A stretch of 64,000 bases of DNA from contig NZ_VJXX01000001.1 of NCBI RefSeq assembly GCF_009377195.2, positions 558,001-622,000 of the forward strand, in the 5' to 3' direction. The first letter of the stretch is position 1, and every line of letters starts with the position of its first letter. Source of the stretch: Arthrobacter bussei (GTDB taxonomy: Bacteria > Actinomycetota > Actinomycetes > Actinomycetales > Micrococcaceae). Position numbers and translations under genes: made by a program. The notes beneath the pieces were generated by a model. The model was given only the letters and a program-made list of their open reading frames with translations, was not told the origin of the DNA and made no database searches. Of the stretch, positions 63,401-64,000 are shown piece by piece.

Positions 63401-64000
63401 TCCTGCACGAACTCGTTGAGGGTTCCGCGGCGCTCGGCCGCGACGACCACCCGCCGACCGGTGGCCGCGGCACGCACCGCGACGTTGAGGGCGGTCTGCG
63501 TCTGGCCTGTCCCGGGAGGGGTGGCGACCGCCAGACTGACCTCGGCGTCCACGAGGTCCAGGACGTCCTGCTGGGCCCGGTCGGCATCGAGGACCAGCAG
63601 TTCCTGGCCGGGATCGCGCTCGTCGGGGCCGGGGAACACGAGACCGTCGGCCGCGCCCACCAGGGCGGACGCGGCGACCTCGTCGCCGCGGGCCGCACCC
63701 ATGAGGGCGGAGAGCACAGGGTGGTCCGGGTGGAGGGCGGGATCGCCCTTGACGCCGGCGAGGTCAGCGAAGGTGGACACGAGGACGCGGTGCTCCACGG
63801 ACATGCCGCGCACGCCGTCGGCGAGGATGCGCATGCGCTCCAGGACCGGGTGCGGATCGAACCGTGCGGTCCCGTAGGCGAGGCGGGCGATGGCCCCCGG
63901 ATCGACGTCGAGTCCCTGCTGGTTCCGGAGGTGCCGGACGAGCGCGGGATTCATCCGGGCCTGCTCGGTGATCTGCAGCTCGTAGTCGTCCTGCGAGGGG
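60466..64000 (-). CDS. SF1-helicase-like ATPase fused to a REase-fold domain, degenerate motifs (partial)
   Basis: The frame stays open past 63954 to the right edge (reading DDYELQITEQARMNPALVR across it), so the N-terminus is outside; at least 1177 residues are visible. It resembles large DUF4011-type SF1 helicases. The P-loop reads TPPGTGQTQT with Gln (codon 63502-63504) in place of the essential Lys. The Walker B position reads AVVLDGES instead of a DE pair. The C-terminal motif region IIFSLGFGRTPHGRALHSFG and AMTRARR is conserved. The last 170 residues form a REase_MTES_1575/Vsr-like domain (DIVAVRP, then LAIASDG and RERSRLRPQVLERMGW), also with atypical catalytic residues. Role unknown; DNA repair or defence is possible. 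Confidence 0.75.
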   Translation of the reverse strand, partial: PSQDDYELQITEQARMNPALVRHLRNQQGLDVDPGAIARLAYGTARFDPHPVLERMRILADGVRGMSVEHRVLVSTFADLAGVKGDPALHPDHPVLSALMGAARGDEVAASALVGAADGLVFPGPDERDPGQELLVLDADRAQQDVLDLVDAEVSLAVATPPGTGQTQTALNVAVRAAATGRRVVVAAERRGTLNEFVQDLDGLDLGSLVLQVGSQTGPAQLREAVIRALVRNEKAVEPQLESLHSTLTGHRHQLTEHVRSLHNVRSRWGCSPYQAMQSLAGLTALDPAPSTTVRLKRSVLDSIANRQELTERLRRAAELGSFSKASTESPWYGAQLLNRKETEHAHGLAEQLSTELPELRGKVQRVAEHSHITLGGTVREWGEQLELLVAVRESLDKFTPDIFDRPVTDLISATAPSSWRKEREIEMSSMTRSRLRRVAKEYIRPGVHISDLHTSLLEVQQQRTLWTRYALTERHPSVPTGLAEIHASYRAVETRLAELTDILHHTARRPDLAGLDLDGLEVILSDLAADRQTLETLPERTLLLDEMREQGLADLLDDLAEREIAMDRVGSELELAWWQSALEAMISGDDYLAMSDGTSLRKLEAEFRLADNAHIASGPARIRWTLAQRWRAAVEDHPEDAGRLRQELKDGTLTLEVFAGLHRDLVGALLPVWAVSPLTIRGAVPEGYRFDLAVVLDGESMSLQSAVPCVARSRQVVVFGDDRLAGPSRFSIEVQSADRASALEPLPSAFDALRDVLPVRGLTEIYRGVDRSLDTYLSEAFYDGKLSRLPQASEVTGEGRGLVVEYLPNGTGMPSSEHDGVESVAVEVNRVVELVFEHIRHRPSFSLAVVTASARHAARVGEAIRLQMAEFPWAAEFFTPGREAFRVVPVERAGGLVRDDIIFSLGFGRTPHGRALHSFGPLSAPDGRRNFVMAMTRARRLQHVLTCFQPADLDPERLTAGALDFFELLQRELGDGGRQGTAASQSNEDPLVADLVDRLRYRGAHVWDHYAGVLDIVAVRPADIAADGSAASMQDERPAPLAIASDGTERYGAMSVRERSRLRPQVLERMGWRYLPLWTIEVFTDPDGCAERASSVIGLPPRDSSDQTGTRKDAARMRKDEQHPARGTAVGRTGDETDTSAAVLPKLAAEDDARSWGDAEGGHDEWLKEQRPPHWG

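Overview
The window is chromosomal DNA from a high-GC actinobacterium, most likely a member of the Micrococcaceae close to Arthrobacter. The evidence is the strong G/C third-position bias, the actinobacterial gene families (DUF3117, actinobacterial DapD, seven-iron FdxA, gluABCD, a serine-rich Ruc-type zinc ribbon, an SF1-helicase/REase protein), and gene order. From memory, three stretches mirror Mycobacterium tuberculosis: Rv1165-Rv1220 (typA, SBP/lpqW, fdxC, aminotransferase, dapD, dapE, LOG, glycosylase, DUF3117, O-methyltransferase), Rv1107-Rv1112 (xseB, xseA, ispH, ychF) and Rv0991-Rv0996 (zinc ribbon, 5-FTHF cyclo-ligase, galU, rimJ, membrane protein). I saw no insertion sequence, prophage, CRISPR array, rRNA or tRNA.

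Layout. 0.4-4.7 kb: O-methyltransferase, DUF3117 protein, then a tightly coupled minus-strand group (LOG phosphoribohydrolase, DivIVA-like protein, DNA-3-methyladenine glycosylase, mannosyltransferase). 4.8-8.1 kb: gluABCD glutamate importer. 8.2-16 kb: diaminopimelate genes dapE, dapD and dapC with an exported lysozyme-like protein, galE, citrate synthase and ferredoxin. 16.2-19.4 kb: a fragment of an acetyltransferase, an ArsR-like regulator, a membrane protein and typA. 19.6-32.6 kb: two complete tandem Dpp/Opp peptide importers, the second interrupted by an opposite-strand PH-domain gene.

33-36.5 kb: an accessory-looking nucleic-acid repair group made of a small unknown protein, RtcB RNA ligase, and a UmuD/UmuC pair whose UmuD lacks both catalytic residues. 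36.5-43 kb: ychF, rmuC, ispH, a membrane protein, xseA and xseB. 43.3-50 kb: formate/nitrite-type transporter, PPK2 kinase, AlaA-type aminotransferase and a four-gene betaine/choline-type ABC importer. 50.3-54.2 kb: N-acetylglucosamine kinase-like protein, MFS exporter, Lrp regulator and a stand-alone alanyl-tRNA editing protein. 54.3-60.4 kb: a phosphotransferase whose reading frame is broken at a poly-C tract, a membrane protein, rimJ, galU, 5-FTHF cyclo-ligase, a CIRCE-controlled zinc-ribbon chaperone homologue and a SAF-domain protein. 60.4-64 kb: a very large SF1-helicase-like protein with degenerate motifs that runs off the right edge.

Two regulatory themes recur. About a dozen genes have a TANNNT-type -10 box 6-8 bases before the start codon, which predicts leaderless mRNAs. 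All three importers whose binding-protein gene precedes the permeases carry a strong hairpin between the two, which fits extra binding-protein expression.
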